From: Chara braunii
Lineage: Eukaryota > Streptophyta > Charophyceae > Charales > Characeae
NCBI GenBank assembly: GCA_003427395.1
Contig: BFEA01000543.1
Location: forward strand, 541,539 to 573,283
Length of the DNA stretch: 31,745 bases
Reading direction: 5' to 3'
The position numbers and the translations under genes are program-made. Below, in pieces: positions 17,976-27,222 of this stretch. Each line of letters starts with the position of its first letter. Position 1 is the stretch's first letter. The notes beneath the pieces were generated by a model. That model did no database searches. It had not been told where the DNA came from and saw only the letters and a list, made by a program, of their open reading frames with translations.

Positions 17976-19387
17976 CAGCCAAACTGGGCTGGGAAAAGCC
18001 CTCCCGGCCAATCCCATCCCCCCCCAACTACATCCCTCCTTCCCACATTGAAGGCGCCCGTCTCAGCGCATCTGTCATAATCATAAACCCCAAGTTGGGA
18101 AAAAAGACCCAAAAAAATGTCAAGAAATTGCTATCCCTTATTTACATGCAGCAAATACTACAGCGACTGAGACTACTGTCTGAGATTACTGAATCAACAT
18201 TCAAGGCAGGTGAGATTCGTAATATGAGGACAATATCTAGTACTGTATCTACAACAACAATGACCAGTAATCAGCTCCAAAATTGTCTTCGCAATGTAAG
18301 GTGATGCATCCGTCAAAACGTCAACCCAAACTATCTAATACCCCCCCCCAAATCTTCACCACTACAAAAAGAAATCAGCAAAGCCCAAGCATGGAGGGGT
18401 AGCAGCATACAGGGGGGGGTAACTGTCAACAGTCCTACACAAGTTCCCCAACGTCAAAACCACTTCACTGTTTGTGCTGGAAAACCTTTTTTTGGGACAT
18501 TCCCCATCTGCCAAAAATTGCAACCCTTGGATCAAATGGGGGGAATGGGAACGCAGTCCGATGAAGCGCTGCACTACCAGGCGTACTCGCTGTCCGGAGA
18601 CGGCAGCGCTCTGAGTGGGGCGGAACGATGTCGAAGATACACGGCGTACTCGCTGTCCGGAGACGGCAGCGTGGGGTGGAACGATGTCTTCTTCGACGAT
18701 CCCTAGGTTCGGCCATCGCCCTCAGCTCCGACAAGGGGCGGTGTCTCCCTGTGGCCAGGGAGCAGGGGGATTCCAACTCCTACAACAGAATCTACAAGAG
18801 TCAAGTAACAAGTGCAGTGTGAACACGACGAAGGGAGAGAGAGTCTAGTACGGGACAGCGGGCACATCCAACAGCAGCACCTCTGGAGAAGCACGTGAGA
18901 ACTACTATTGACTATCTCGACTGGGAGCGTGAAGACCTGAAGCTCGACGGGCGGCGGCGCCACCAATGGGAGTGGGAGTTCCTCTGGTGGTGGTGGGAGC
19001 GTCTCCGTTGGAATCAAGGGCTCTGAGCATTAACCAAGCCACTCTCTAGCACGAAATATTTAGAGTGCATTAACCTAGCCATAATTTTCGCTAAATACTC
19101 CTTATGAGTGACTTACTTCATGAGGGTCCTACACCATAATATTTGGAAATACTTTCCCCCTCTTTCAAGCTCTTCTTGCTATGTGCTTTGGTGTCACTGG
19201 CAGTTATTCCGTATCTGGGCATATGTTTCGTTTGGTGCGCTCTTCCTTTGTTATTCTTATATGCAAACCCTCGTGTAGTGCAGTATTTTACTCATAATCT
19301 GCATTGGGTCGTAAGGTTGGATTCAGGCAACCGTCCATCCCTATTCCCATATCTGAGCCCTCGTATAACATAGTAATTCCAAAATTT
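17976..19387. other. Intergenic, no gene recognised
   Basis: The long plus frame across 17678-18304 starts in the foldback MITE and crosses two tails, so it is not credible. Further on there is a 63-bp tandem duplication (18580-18705) and otherwise unrecognised sequence. Confidence 0.45.
18580..18705. repeat. 63-bp tandem duplication
   Basis: GGCGTACTCGCTGTCCGGAG with ACGGCAGCG occurs at 18580 and 18643, followed in both by similar GGGG...GGAACGATGTC. The period is a multiple of three and frames stay open through both copies on both strands, so a coding repeat is possible but unproven. Confidence 0.75.
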
Positions 19388-19395
19388 GCTCGTAA

Positions 19396-19460
19396 CCTAG
19401 GCTGGTAGCCGGGCCGCCCGGGTCCCGGGTGGCAGCCCGTGCAAGGACCAGGGAAGTTCC

Positions 19461-19497
<37 letters not shown>

Positions 19498-19677
19498 GAA
19501 AACAAACTATGTTATGCAGAAAAATAGACTGAACAATTTTTGGCTCAGGGTCACATCGAAATTTTTCACGAAATTTAGAATAAAAAATAAAAGTTAGAAT
19601 TTTTTTTCTTTTTTCTTTTTTTTTCTTTTTTTTTTGGCCCGGCCGGGCAAGTGACCCCGGGCCACTCTGGTAGCCTA
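19396..19677. mobile_element. hAT-like MITE with 8-bp target-site duplication
   Basis: 282 bp bounded by identical 8-bp direct repeats GCTCGTAA (19388-19395 and 19678-19685). The termini are imperfect inverted repeats: left CCTAGGCTGGTAGCCGGGCC, right read inverted TAGGCTACCAGAGTGGCCCG. The interior has a polyA tract of about 30 nt on the left and T-rich blocks on the right. An 8-bp duplication is typical of hAT transposons; the class assignment rests on that. A truncated relative is at 5041-5285. Confidence 0.75.
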
Positions 19678-19685
19678 GCTCGTAA

Positions 19686-20140
19686 TGTTTATATCACCTA
19701 ATCTCAACTAATCTAGAGGCTATTTCAAGGAATCTTCACTGCGGGTTCTCGGCTTCAGTTTTGGTTGGTAAATGTGGAAGGTTGGGGGGTTGTTCGTAGA
19801 AGGCAAAGGAACTATTGGAGGTGGTGGGAGACCTAATGGTTGTGGGAATGTTGCTGACCTACTAGTGCACGACTGAATAGCATTTAGCTGTCAAGAGAGC
19901 AAACTTGGGCTGTACCCATTGAGATCTAGGGTGCCTGGAAGATGGCAGTTCCTACAGAGGTCCAAGGGTGCAAGGTGGGAACTCGTCACGGCAACCCAGG
20001 CTCCCCACATCTACTAGCTGCTCTGTCGGGCCAGTATTGGTGCTGTCTTCCTTCGGTGGAAATTACTTGGTCTGCTCGTTGGGCGAATCCTTTTCTGGAA
20101 CTTTCCAGATTCGTCTCTAGTTCACAATCTGTTATTTATT

Positions 20141-20142
<2 letters not shown>
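19686..20142. other. Intergenic, no gene recognised
   Basis: Unremarkable sequence between the hAT-like MITE and the polyT end of a LINE. No frame with recognisable content. Confidence 0.45.
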
Positions 20143-20176
<34 letters not shown>

Positions 20177-21350
20177 ACAATTTATTACCAATTCATTAAA
20201 CCGAATCGAGGCCGGGGACCTCACAATTCAACCTGGAGTTATCCCGGCAGCATCAGCCGGTTTAGCTTATCTTCGTAGGCACCTCAGCTACTTCCATGCT
20301 TTTAGAAATCAATGCACCAGACCAAACTTAAATCCACATACTTCAAAACTTTGTTGCCAGTCGCACTACTCATATTCCTGTCACAACTTACAGGAATTGA
20401 TCCTACTTACAGTACTCCCAGACCTTAGCCGTTCTATGCCAACTATCCTACCTGCTGTCACACAAAGGGCAGGCCTACTATTGGCCTGCAAGCAGCCTAT
20501 CTGCGGCTGCTTGGAACTCGCGTTCCTTCTAAGATGCCACTCTACCACCCTCCTCCCACTTGCTGCCTCCTGCGGCAGAAACCTATTCCTAAGTGGGGAA
20601 CCGAGTGCCCTGGTTCCCCTCCCTACTCTAACGAACTGTCAGCACTAGATTGTTAACTCAACTCCACGGACTGCTCTTCCACTCAGACCTCCTCCACTGA
20701 GTTCCCTCCCAGGGGGGAGACCCACGTTAACCCCACTCCTCCCCCAACCGCCTGGTGCTATTGACTGAGCGGCCAGTCCACCCTGACTGCCAATCTACTG
20801 CTTGCCGCCTGGGAACACAGGGGACCCAGGTTAACCCCCCATGCCAACTGTCTGATCTTTCACCCAAGGGGAAAGGACCAGGCCCTTTATTCTGTGTACA
20901 CCTGCCAACTGATGATTAATTGTCCATGTGTTCAGGAACCAGCGAAGCTGTCTGCTACTCCCTTGTCCAGCCTTGGCCCTCTTTCTCCAATCCACCTTAA
21001 TCGCCTCCCTCAAACCTCTCCTCACCTCCCTTTTAATCTCCAAGTCAGACAGTGGCCTGTTTTCAAACCTTGCTCTGTTCCTGTCCTTCCAAATAATCTC
21101 ACAGAGCAGGCCCCTCACCACCTGGGCAACATATCCCCAGCCCCGTTGTGCATTTCTGTCGGTAAGAAGCCGAGTAACACCCACTTTTCTTCCCAAACCA
21201 CTCTTGGATCTCCGAATCGTTCCCAGTGATGATTCCACCGTTTGCAAATTCTACGAGAGGCTAGTTTGTTCATCAGGGTTTAGTCATACCAAGACTATTA
21301 TAATTTCAAATGGCAGTTTTGCCTTTTTCTGGCCATCTGCATAGGCTGGA
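20143..21350 (-). mobile_element. LINE 1: 5'-truncated L1-type element
   Basis: The 3' end is marked by polyT (20143-20172) and the shared LINE tail block, which on the minus strand reads GAATTGTGAGGTCCCCGGCC (20208-20229). The coding remnant is at 20831-21247, with traces to about 21350 in broken frames. The right limit is uncertain and no convincing target-site duplication was found. Confidence 0.7.
20831..21247 (-). pseudogene. LINE ORF2 C-terminal fragment
   Basis: 138 codons ending at a stop near 20831. The stretch EIIWKDRNRARFENRPLSD followed by basic helices (EIKREVRRGLREAI...WRKRAK) is typical of the region after the zf-RVT zinc knuckle of plant L1-type LINE proteins. The reverse transcriptase and endonuclease parts are missing. 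There is no ATG-based initiation evidence; this is a remnant, not a gene. Confidence 0.75.
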
Positions 21351-21593
21351 CTCATAGGCTTGCTACAGATTTTTCGAACATGGTTTTTGAATTAGTGACA
21401 GGGTGCTGTCAATTTAGACACTTAAGATTACAATCCCGTAGGGTAGCTGGTTTCTCAGCTTTGGTGCTTCACGCTCGGAAATGCATTTGAAATCGTTTTA
21501 GGTTGCTGGACAGATATTCATACCTTTTTACTGCGCCTCAGGGGAAATTTTTTGAGAAGCTTCTTTTGAGATAACAGAGTGAGAAAATGGGAC

Positions 21594-21744
21594 ACTGGAC
21601 CCGGTTTCCAGTTCTGCCGAAGCTGGGTAATGACCCCACTATGTTCATCCGGGTTGAATTGTGAGGTCCCCAACCTCTTCTGAACTTCTGTTATTTGTAA
21701 TAAAGGTGACCAACTTCTCAAAAAAAAAAAAAAAAAAAAAAAAA
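21594..21744 (+). mobile_element. LINE 3' tail, plus orientation
   Basis: Hairpin ACTGGA / TCCAGT around the loop CCCGGTT (21594-21612), then 40 or so nt, then the tail block CATCCGGGTTGAATTGTGAG (from 21647), an AATAAA (about 21699-21704) and polyA (21721-21744). The block matches the ends of LINE 1 and LINE 2, so these belong to related families. The body upstream (21350-21593) is not recognisable as coding. Confidence 0.8.
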
Positions 21745-21800
21745 TTGCAACCTTTCATGCTGTATTTAACTTCCGCCCTGCCCTGCCCTGACCATCGGGG

Positions 21801-22147
21801 GTGTCAGCTGTTCCCCCCTTGGGGGGGGTGTCAGCTGGTCTCCCCCCCTTGGGACTGCGGAAGTTCCAAGGTTCCACAATGTCCAGACAATAAGCCCAGG
21901 GGGGAGGGCCCACTAGCAAGAGTATTGGATTGAATGCGTGAGTTTGGACTTGTTTGAGGACAGATGCAGAAAACCCTGACTGATCTGCTTTTTTCTGCAT
22001 CTCCGCCAAGAGCCTCTCCAGATTCAGGTTCTTAATTCGATCCACTTTGCTAGTGGGACCTAGCCCCAGCTCAAGTGGCCAAAGAATGCCTGCCCTGCCC
22101 CCTTCGGACTGCTGAAGTTCAAAGTTTCCGCATTGTCCAAACTGGCA
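21801..22147. repeat. Direct repeats flanking a MITE
   Basis: A 27-bp tandem duplication (GTGTCAGCTG at 21801 and 21828) precedes a 47-bp segment (21847-21893) that recurs at about 80% identity at 22101-22147. The two 47-bp copies flank the MITE at 21899-22067. They are too diverged and too long to be its target-site duplication. Confidence 0.65.
21899..22067. mobile_element. Palindromic MITE, subfamily B
   Basis: 169 bp with inverted ends: GGGGGGAGGGCCCACTAGC on the left, and on the right, read inverted, GGGGCTAGGTCCCACTAGC. The inner inverted region continues with AAG-GTGGAT-GAATT-like words. The interior GATGCAGAAAA...GATCTGC...CTGCATCTC is shared with 26184-26351. Flanks AGCCCA and AGCTCA could be a worn 6-bp target-site duplication. 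Confidence 0.8.
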
Positions 22148-22940
22148 GCGGCTCCCCGAATTGTTTCTTCTGTGTGTGACATTTGCACGGAAAGCGGCTG
22201 TCCCCAACAGTAGCGGCTGTTCCCAGCAGCACAAAGTGATCATCCCAATCGGGAAGAGGTCCCTGGAACTGGGACATTTGAGTGCCTCCACCATTCCCAG
22301 AAAGGTGGTCTCGAAAGGTCGCATACAGCAACAAGTGCTGAATGTCTTTTTTTTTCTTTTTTTTTTTGAAGTCCATGGTGTTGTAGAGGCCAGTCACTGA
22401 GTGCACAGTGATCACCTGGAGCAGTAGGCCGTGGGTGTCCTGGAATATGAGACCACCTCCCATCCCATCCTCACGTCAATACTCCTAGNNNACCCCCTAT
22501 CCCACTATCCTACCTCAGTGTGACCAGCACTCAGGACCATTACCCTACCAATGGGCAGGTAACTTGGACCGAACAGCAGTGATAGGCACCAAGGCTGATA
22601 GGTTGCCCAGCCCTGGTGGAAGCGGAATTGGACAAGCCTTGTTGAACGGGAACTTCGGACGCCAGGCCCAGACAATCTACTACAGGCCCCAAGAGACTCT
22701 GGGCCCTAGGTTCAGACAGGGTAGCAGCCATTGAAGCAGTCTTACCGTCCTTCCCCTAGCTTACCCAAGGCCAGGCGGAACTCGGACTGGCCTGAGCGAC
22801 TTATACCCCTACCCGTATCCTAAGGTCTAAGCCTTATCCGAATATCAGTAGGAACTCCGGCGGCCCTTACCTGTACCTACTGCAGATACTAGACCCCACC
22901 CAGTGACTAGACCCCCCCAGTCTGATAGTTGTGTAGTTTG
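22068..22940. other. Intergenic with a sequence gap
   Basis: Contains three Ns at 22489-22491 (assembly gap of unknown size) and a short tandem AGCGGCTGT repeat near 22193-22215. No gene recognised. Confidence 0.45.
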
Positions 22941-23133
22941 CAATCTATGTGTATACCTGAAGGCTATGTATGCTCCGTGTATCTATGTATCAAGATGTAC
23001 AGACAGCACCATGTGTGAAACTTGTGTATGTAGCCCGTAGACCATGTCTAATTCGCAAGCTATGTATATGCCCGAAGGCTGTGTGTGCTCTGTGATTCAA
23101 CGTATCGAGATGCATAGGCAGCATCATGTGTGT
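22941..23133. repeat. 115-bp tandem repeat, two copies
   Basis: Unit starts at 22941 and 23056. They share CTATGT-TAT, CCTGAAGGCT or CCCGAAGGCT, GTATC-AGATG and CAGCACCATGTGTG or CAGCATCATGTGTG with about 80% identity. The second copy is partial. The 131-codon minus frame over it is a by-product. Confidence 0.75.
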
Positions 23134-23160
23134 ATATCGAAGAGAGAAGGGGTTAAGCTG

Positions 23161-23256
23161 GACAAGGACCCCCCCAAGGTCCGAACCAAGCTCGAACCCG
23201 TGACCTTGTAACATGTAATCGAATGACTCTACCATGTGAACGACTAGCGGAAATGG
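23161..23256 (-). mobile_element. tRNA-like SINE head, family 2
   Basis: On the minus strand ACATGGTAGAGTCATTC resembles a D arm, and GGTCACGGGTTCGAGCTTGG carries a good B box at the right distance. No complete cloverleaf forms. A related B-box segment occurs near 29100-29165. Most likely a SINE or tRNA pseudogene; ends unknown. Confidence 0.55.
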
Positions 23257-23454
23257 CACGAACATGTGATATGCCAGACTGGGGAGATCAACAGAACACC
23301 CAAGACCAACACCTACCCAGAAACAACATACAACACCATGAACAACCCTTGGGTGGTGCGCAGGCAGTGTCTGTAATAGTACCATGCGTCAGCCCAAGGG
23401 AGTATATATCTAGCCGTGCGTCATTTTAATGCCCTTCAGGTGTCCATGCTGTTG

Positions 23455-23541
23455 CAATTGAGTTTTGAACCTGCAACCTCGTACCACAATGCGCATTTCC
23501 AACTGGTGCTCTAACCACTGAGCTTAAATGCGTAATCCTGG
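23455..23541 (-). mobile_element. tRNA-like SINE head, family 3
   Basis: Minus strand: TTAAGCTCAGTGGTTAGAGC (A-box region), then GGTTGCAGGTTCAAAACTC (B-box region) about 30 nt on. The acceptor ends pair only partly. It lies about 40 bp from the 3' end of LINE 2, outside its target-site duplication. A decayed tRNA gene is an alternative. Confidence 0.55.
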
Positions 23542-23741
23542 GTTTATCTTACATATTACTGGGATTGCTTCACTGAAGTCTTTTTTTTTTTTTTTTTTCC
23601 TTTTACATTGCAAAATCAATGGGACGAGGCCGGGAACCTTACAATTCGACCCGGAGTAATCCCGGCAGCCTCAGCCAGTGTAGCTTACGAGCAAGGTTTG
23701 ATAACCAACCAACTGCTCAAAATGTACCATCAACCGGCTGG

Positions 23742-23855
23742 AAACCGGGTCCAGCGTCCCCTCTTAGACAGAACACTTTCCAGAATGAAACGTAGCTCTC
23801 AAAATTAAACCGGGTCCAGCACCCCATCTTAGACAGAACACTTTCCAAAATTACA
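23742..23855. repeat. 65-bp tandem duplication in the LINE 2 tail
   Basis: AAACCGGGTCCAGC and TCTTAGACAGAACACTTTCC occur at 23742 and again at 23807. The second copy has only half of the tail hairpin. Confidence 0.8.
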
Positions 23856-24240
23856 AGCAAGGCTCGTTACCCAACTTACCTTTCCCTTTTATGTCATGCC
23901 CTCGGGAACTCTCAGCCACAATGGTTGTATGAACTTAGTGATATACAGTCCCTGTAGCTAGGTTGAGATAGGCCATACCTAGTCCTCTACAAGGTCATCT
24001 AGGGTCATCTAGCTGGGAAGGTGACTCTGTCACCAGGTCCCACAGATGCTTAGATATTACCAGATGGCGTTGGTCGGAGAAGGAAATCCACTTGAACTCT
24101 GTGTTCCACCTTGACGGCATTTTTCCTCTGATCACTGAGCTTGTTAACTGGCTATTTGAGCTATGGAGCTTTCTCCAGTCTGCAAAAATAAGGTTTCTGA
24201 TAGAATATTGTTTAAATTTGTTCCTAATGGCTGATGGGGA

Positions 24241-26018
24241 TTAGGACTTGCCTTTGAATCTTCTATCGCTCCTAGCCATCCAAAGAATCCAGAAGCCTAT
24301 TGCTCTGAACTTATTAGCAATATGATTGGCAACTTGTCCCTGGTCACGACTCCGCATCATAACAAATTCTTTTGACCATCTCACTTCTGGCCCATAGGCA
24401 AGGTGCCATAGGCTGCTGATCCATTCCCAAAAGCCTTTTGCCACGAGGCATTGCCACCATAGATGACTAGAGTCCTCCAGAGACTCGTGCTTGCACACAT
24501 CGCAGTGAGGTTAGACTTGCATACCTTTGCTGTTACACCACACAGAGGTAGGTACACTCAAGTGGAGATGAAGCCACTGGAGACCTGCCTGCCACTTTGG
24601 CTTCCATTAGTTTCAGTATCAGAGCGGTGAAGAAACTAACCCAGGTAGTGTTGAAGGAGGACCAGGTACTATGAACTGTGTTCTTGTTGTGCCACGTTTT
24701 CCAAGTATTGATTTGGAGAGTACCAGCTCTGGAACGAAGCGAGTACCCCACCTTTGAAGAGTACTCTGATATGGATACTTTTGAGGAGGAGGCTGATTCA
24801 TCGGAAAAGACCCAGCCTGTTCGTGGGACATCGATCTTCCAGTCTTCCCTTGGAGTGTCTTCCATCACCAAGGAAAACTTCTTGCTGCTTTTCTGATGCT
24901 GCTCTGTCACTCCCACCTCCACCCAATCGTCATCTGTCGGGGGTGTTACTTCCCCTGGCTGCCTGATCAGGAACCTCTTACCTCTGGTCCTCACGGAGGC
25001 CTTTGAAGGCTGTGATTCAATACGAAAGATTTGGCCACTTTCGTTCCTCTCCTTCCACCATGTACCAGCTGATCTTTCCGTCGCCTGCTGTCTCAGGATC
25101 TGGACCCATTTATCCGGAATAGCCTTCAGCAATTGATCAATGTGTTCCTCAATATTACGGACTCCTCTGAGTTTCCTTCGTAGATCATCTGCTGTCTTCC
25201 ATTGACCGTTGCTTTCATCGACCAATTGATAAATCTGCCACACACCCCTTTGCAAGCATTTCCTGGCAAAGTTGCCTTGCCTGCTCTGTTTGCAACCGAG
25301 AATGTGGTACCTGTCAGGTCTGTGATGGACGGGTTATCGTATAGGCAGGTTTTGAGGACGTCCTCTCTTACTGAGGGGGCAATAATAGTATATGGCAATA
25401 TTCTGCTCCAAGCCTTAAGGATCGGAGCCCATGTAGGAGACTTGACCGATGAAACAAGTGGATGGATAAGCATGGCTTGCCATACGGACTCCGGGTCCGA
25501 CAGATCCCATTCTCTGCACAGAATAATATGTGCCAATATCATCCACGGTTGGACATTGTGTGCAGTTAGCAGTCTTGCTGGCCATTTTGACAGCAAAGCT
25601 TCGTTCTGATGTTCGGGGTCGAAGATGCCCAAGCCCCCCTGCGAGCGCTTCTCTGTAACCTTCCACCATGCAACTTTGCGGATGCATGAGGGGACGTTGG
25701 AGTCCCCTTTCCATAGATATTGAGTGAGTGAGCAACTGACGGATAAGCTTCGCCGACTTGGGATTAAGTGCTTTGATAGAGAGAATGTAGAAACAGGTGG
25801 ATAAGATGGAACAGCTTGAAATTAATGCTCTCCCGAACAGAGAGAAGAAAGCATTCTTTGATCTTTTTGTGCAGGCTTCTCTCACCCTGTTTTCAATTAT
25901 GCTGTCCTGTTCATGGCTACATTCACGGAATGAGACCAGACCCCCCAGGTAACGTGCAGACTCCGTGTTATTTGTTGTTTGAATGTCAAGGTTCTCCGCT
26001 AGAGTACTGTTGTCTGCC
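24241..26018 (-). pseudogene. LINE 2 ORF2 remnant (RT C-terminus to zf-RVT)
   Basis: Read in order on the minus strand, four open segments in changing frames form one former protein: 25415-26018 (ARYLGGLVSF, FGRALISSCSILSTCFYILS, SIKALNPKSAKLIRQLL; the region after the RT catalytic core), 25126-25632, 24533-25255 and 24241-24498. Near the end (24448-24504) is the zinc knuckle CDVCKHESLEDSSHLWWQC, a CX2CX9HX4C pattern typical of zf-RVT. Frameshifts between segments make it non-functional. The catalytic YADD-type region is absent because of 5' truncation. Confidence 0.85.
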
Positions 26019-26183
26019 ACTGAAGTCTTTTGCTTGCTACTGGTGCGAGCTTATTCGTGCGAACACAGCGGTCGGTCATTATAGTGGTATATGGTGCAAC
26101 CTTCGGGCGAGATACATAGGTAACTGTCGGACCCTTGTGTTCGGGGGAAGAAGGTTACCACTACAAAACTGCTACTCACAGCT

Positions 26184-26351
26184 GGGAGGAGGTCCCACTA
26201 GCACAGAGGATTGGAATGAACGACTGAATCAGGACGTGCTTTTGGAGAGGAGCAGAAAATAGCGATTGATCTGCATTTCTGCATCTCTGCTCGAAACCTG
26301 TCCAGAGTCAGGCAATTAATCGAGTCCTCTTTGCTAAAGGGACCTGGCTCC
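26184..26351. mobile_element. Palindromic MITE, subfamily B, second copy
   Basis: 168 bp with left end GGGAGGAGGTCCCACTAGC and inverted right end GGAGCCAGGTCCCTTTAGC. The inverted region continues with AGAGGATTGGAATGA against TTAATCGAGTCCTCT, and TGAATCAGG against a diverged CCAGAGTCAGG. The middle, GCAGAAAATAGCGATTGATC then TGCATCTCTGCT, is shared with 21899-22067. It lies 166 bp from the end of LINE 2. No clear target-site duplication. Confidence 0.8.
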
Positions 26352-26910
26352 TGCTCTGTTCAGTAGTTTGTTTTCTAACGGTTGTCTTTTTCTTTTTCTT
26401 TTTCTTTTTCTTTTTCTTTTTCTTTTTCTTTTTCTTTTTCTTTTTCTTGTTTGTTTGTTTGTTTGTTTGTTTGTTTTGAACAATCTCCGGAGGCAGCTTA
26501 AGATGCTGGTAGGAGCAGACATCTCAAGCTGCTCTCAGGGAGGCTCCATCTATTAGTGGGGAGCTGCACCTGCTGGGAAACGAGCCCAGCGTCCCTTTTT
26601 ACAAAATTTCAGAGAACAAAAGACATTGTGTCCAGAGGAGGGGAGGGGGGACCAGCACAGTCTAACAATAGGGCCTTCGAGCTGCACACTCGTGGTGCAA
26701 TTCTCCCAAGCTGTTGTGGATCCTTAAGTTGTTCATCTACCATCAGGCAGCAAACGCCCTGAACCCTTTCCCCTTAAACTTTTGAGGGCCTTGATTCTTC
26801 GGCCCTGAGTTAGAGCTTGGTTCGGCCTCACTGCCCACAGGGCACATATCCTTCTCAGTCCTTCTCAGTCCCTTCTCAGTCCCGACCTTCTCTGCCACAC
26901 TGGCTAGGTA

Positions 26911-27163
26911 TCAGCTTCTTGGTTCGTACTCCAGGGTAAGTCTGTATTTCGGGTGGTGCTCCTCCCTCCAGCCTCCCTTCCTCCTTCCTCCGGATTCCTT
27001 AGCTGGGCTTCGGGAGCTGTCTTCTTGTCTTGTCTCTGCCAGAGTCTGTGTGTTGTTCTGCCGTGCGACGTGACAGTTTGTGTCTTGCACTGGTCGTGTT
27101 GCTTGCATTCCTTGTTGGGTCCACATCTCGTCAGAGTGCGACGGGGCCAGGGGGTGCAAGGGA

Positions 27164-27222
<59 letters not shown>

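Larger units (their letters stand above)
23581..26018 (-). mobile_element. LINE 2: 5'-truncated L1-type element with target-site duplication
   Basis: Ends in polyT (23581-23598) and carries the shared tail block (23624-23664) and the tail hairpin GCTGGA / TCCAGC around CCCGGTT (23737-23755, minus). The 10-bp word CACTGAAGTC, followed by at least TTTT on both sides, occurs at 23571-23580 and at 26019-26028. This fixes both ends of the insertion. About 2.44 kb remain. The 5' part with endonuclease and most of the reverse transcriptase was never inserted. Confidence 0.88.

Noticed and set aside
17678-18304. 208-codon plus frame that could look like a small protein gene
   Set aside because: It begins inside the foldback MITE and reads through a retroelement tail, its polyA (Lys run) and the polyT (Phe run) of an opposite tail.
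20128-21695. TCTGTTATTT at 20128 and 21686 as a target-site duplication for LINE 1
   Set aside because: The right copy lies inside the conserved tail of another, plus-oriented LINE, so the match is probably coincidental and the LINE 1 right end stays open.
22990-23385. 131-codon minus frame
   Set aside because: It spans the 115-bp tandem repeat and the SINE-like head at 23161-23256, and shows no recognisable protein family.
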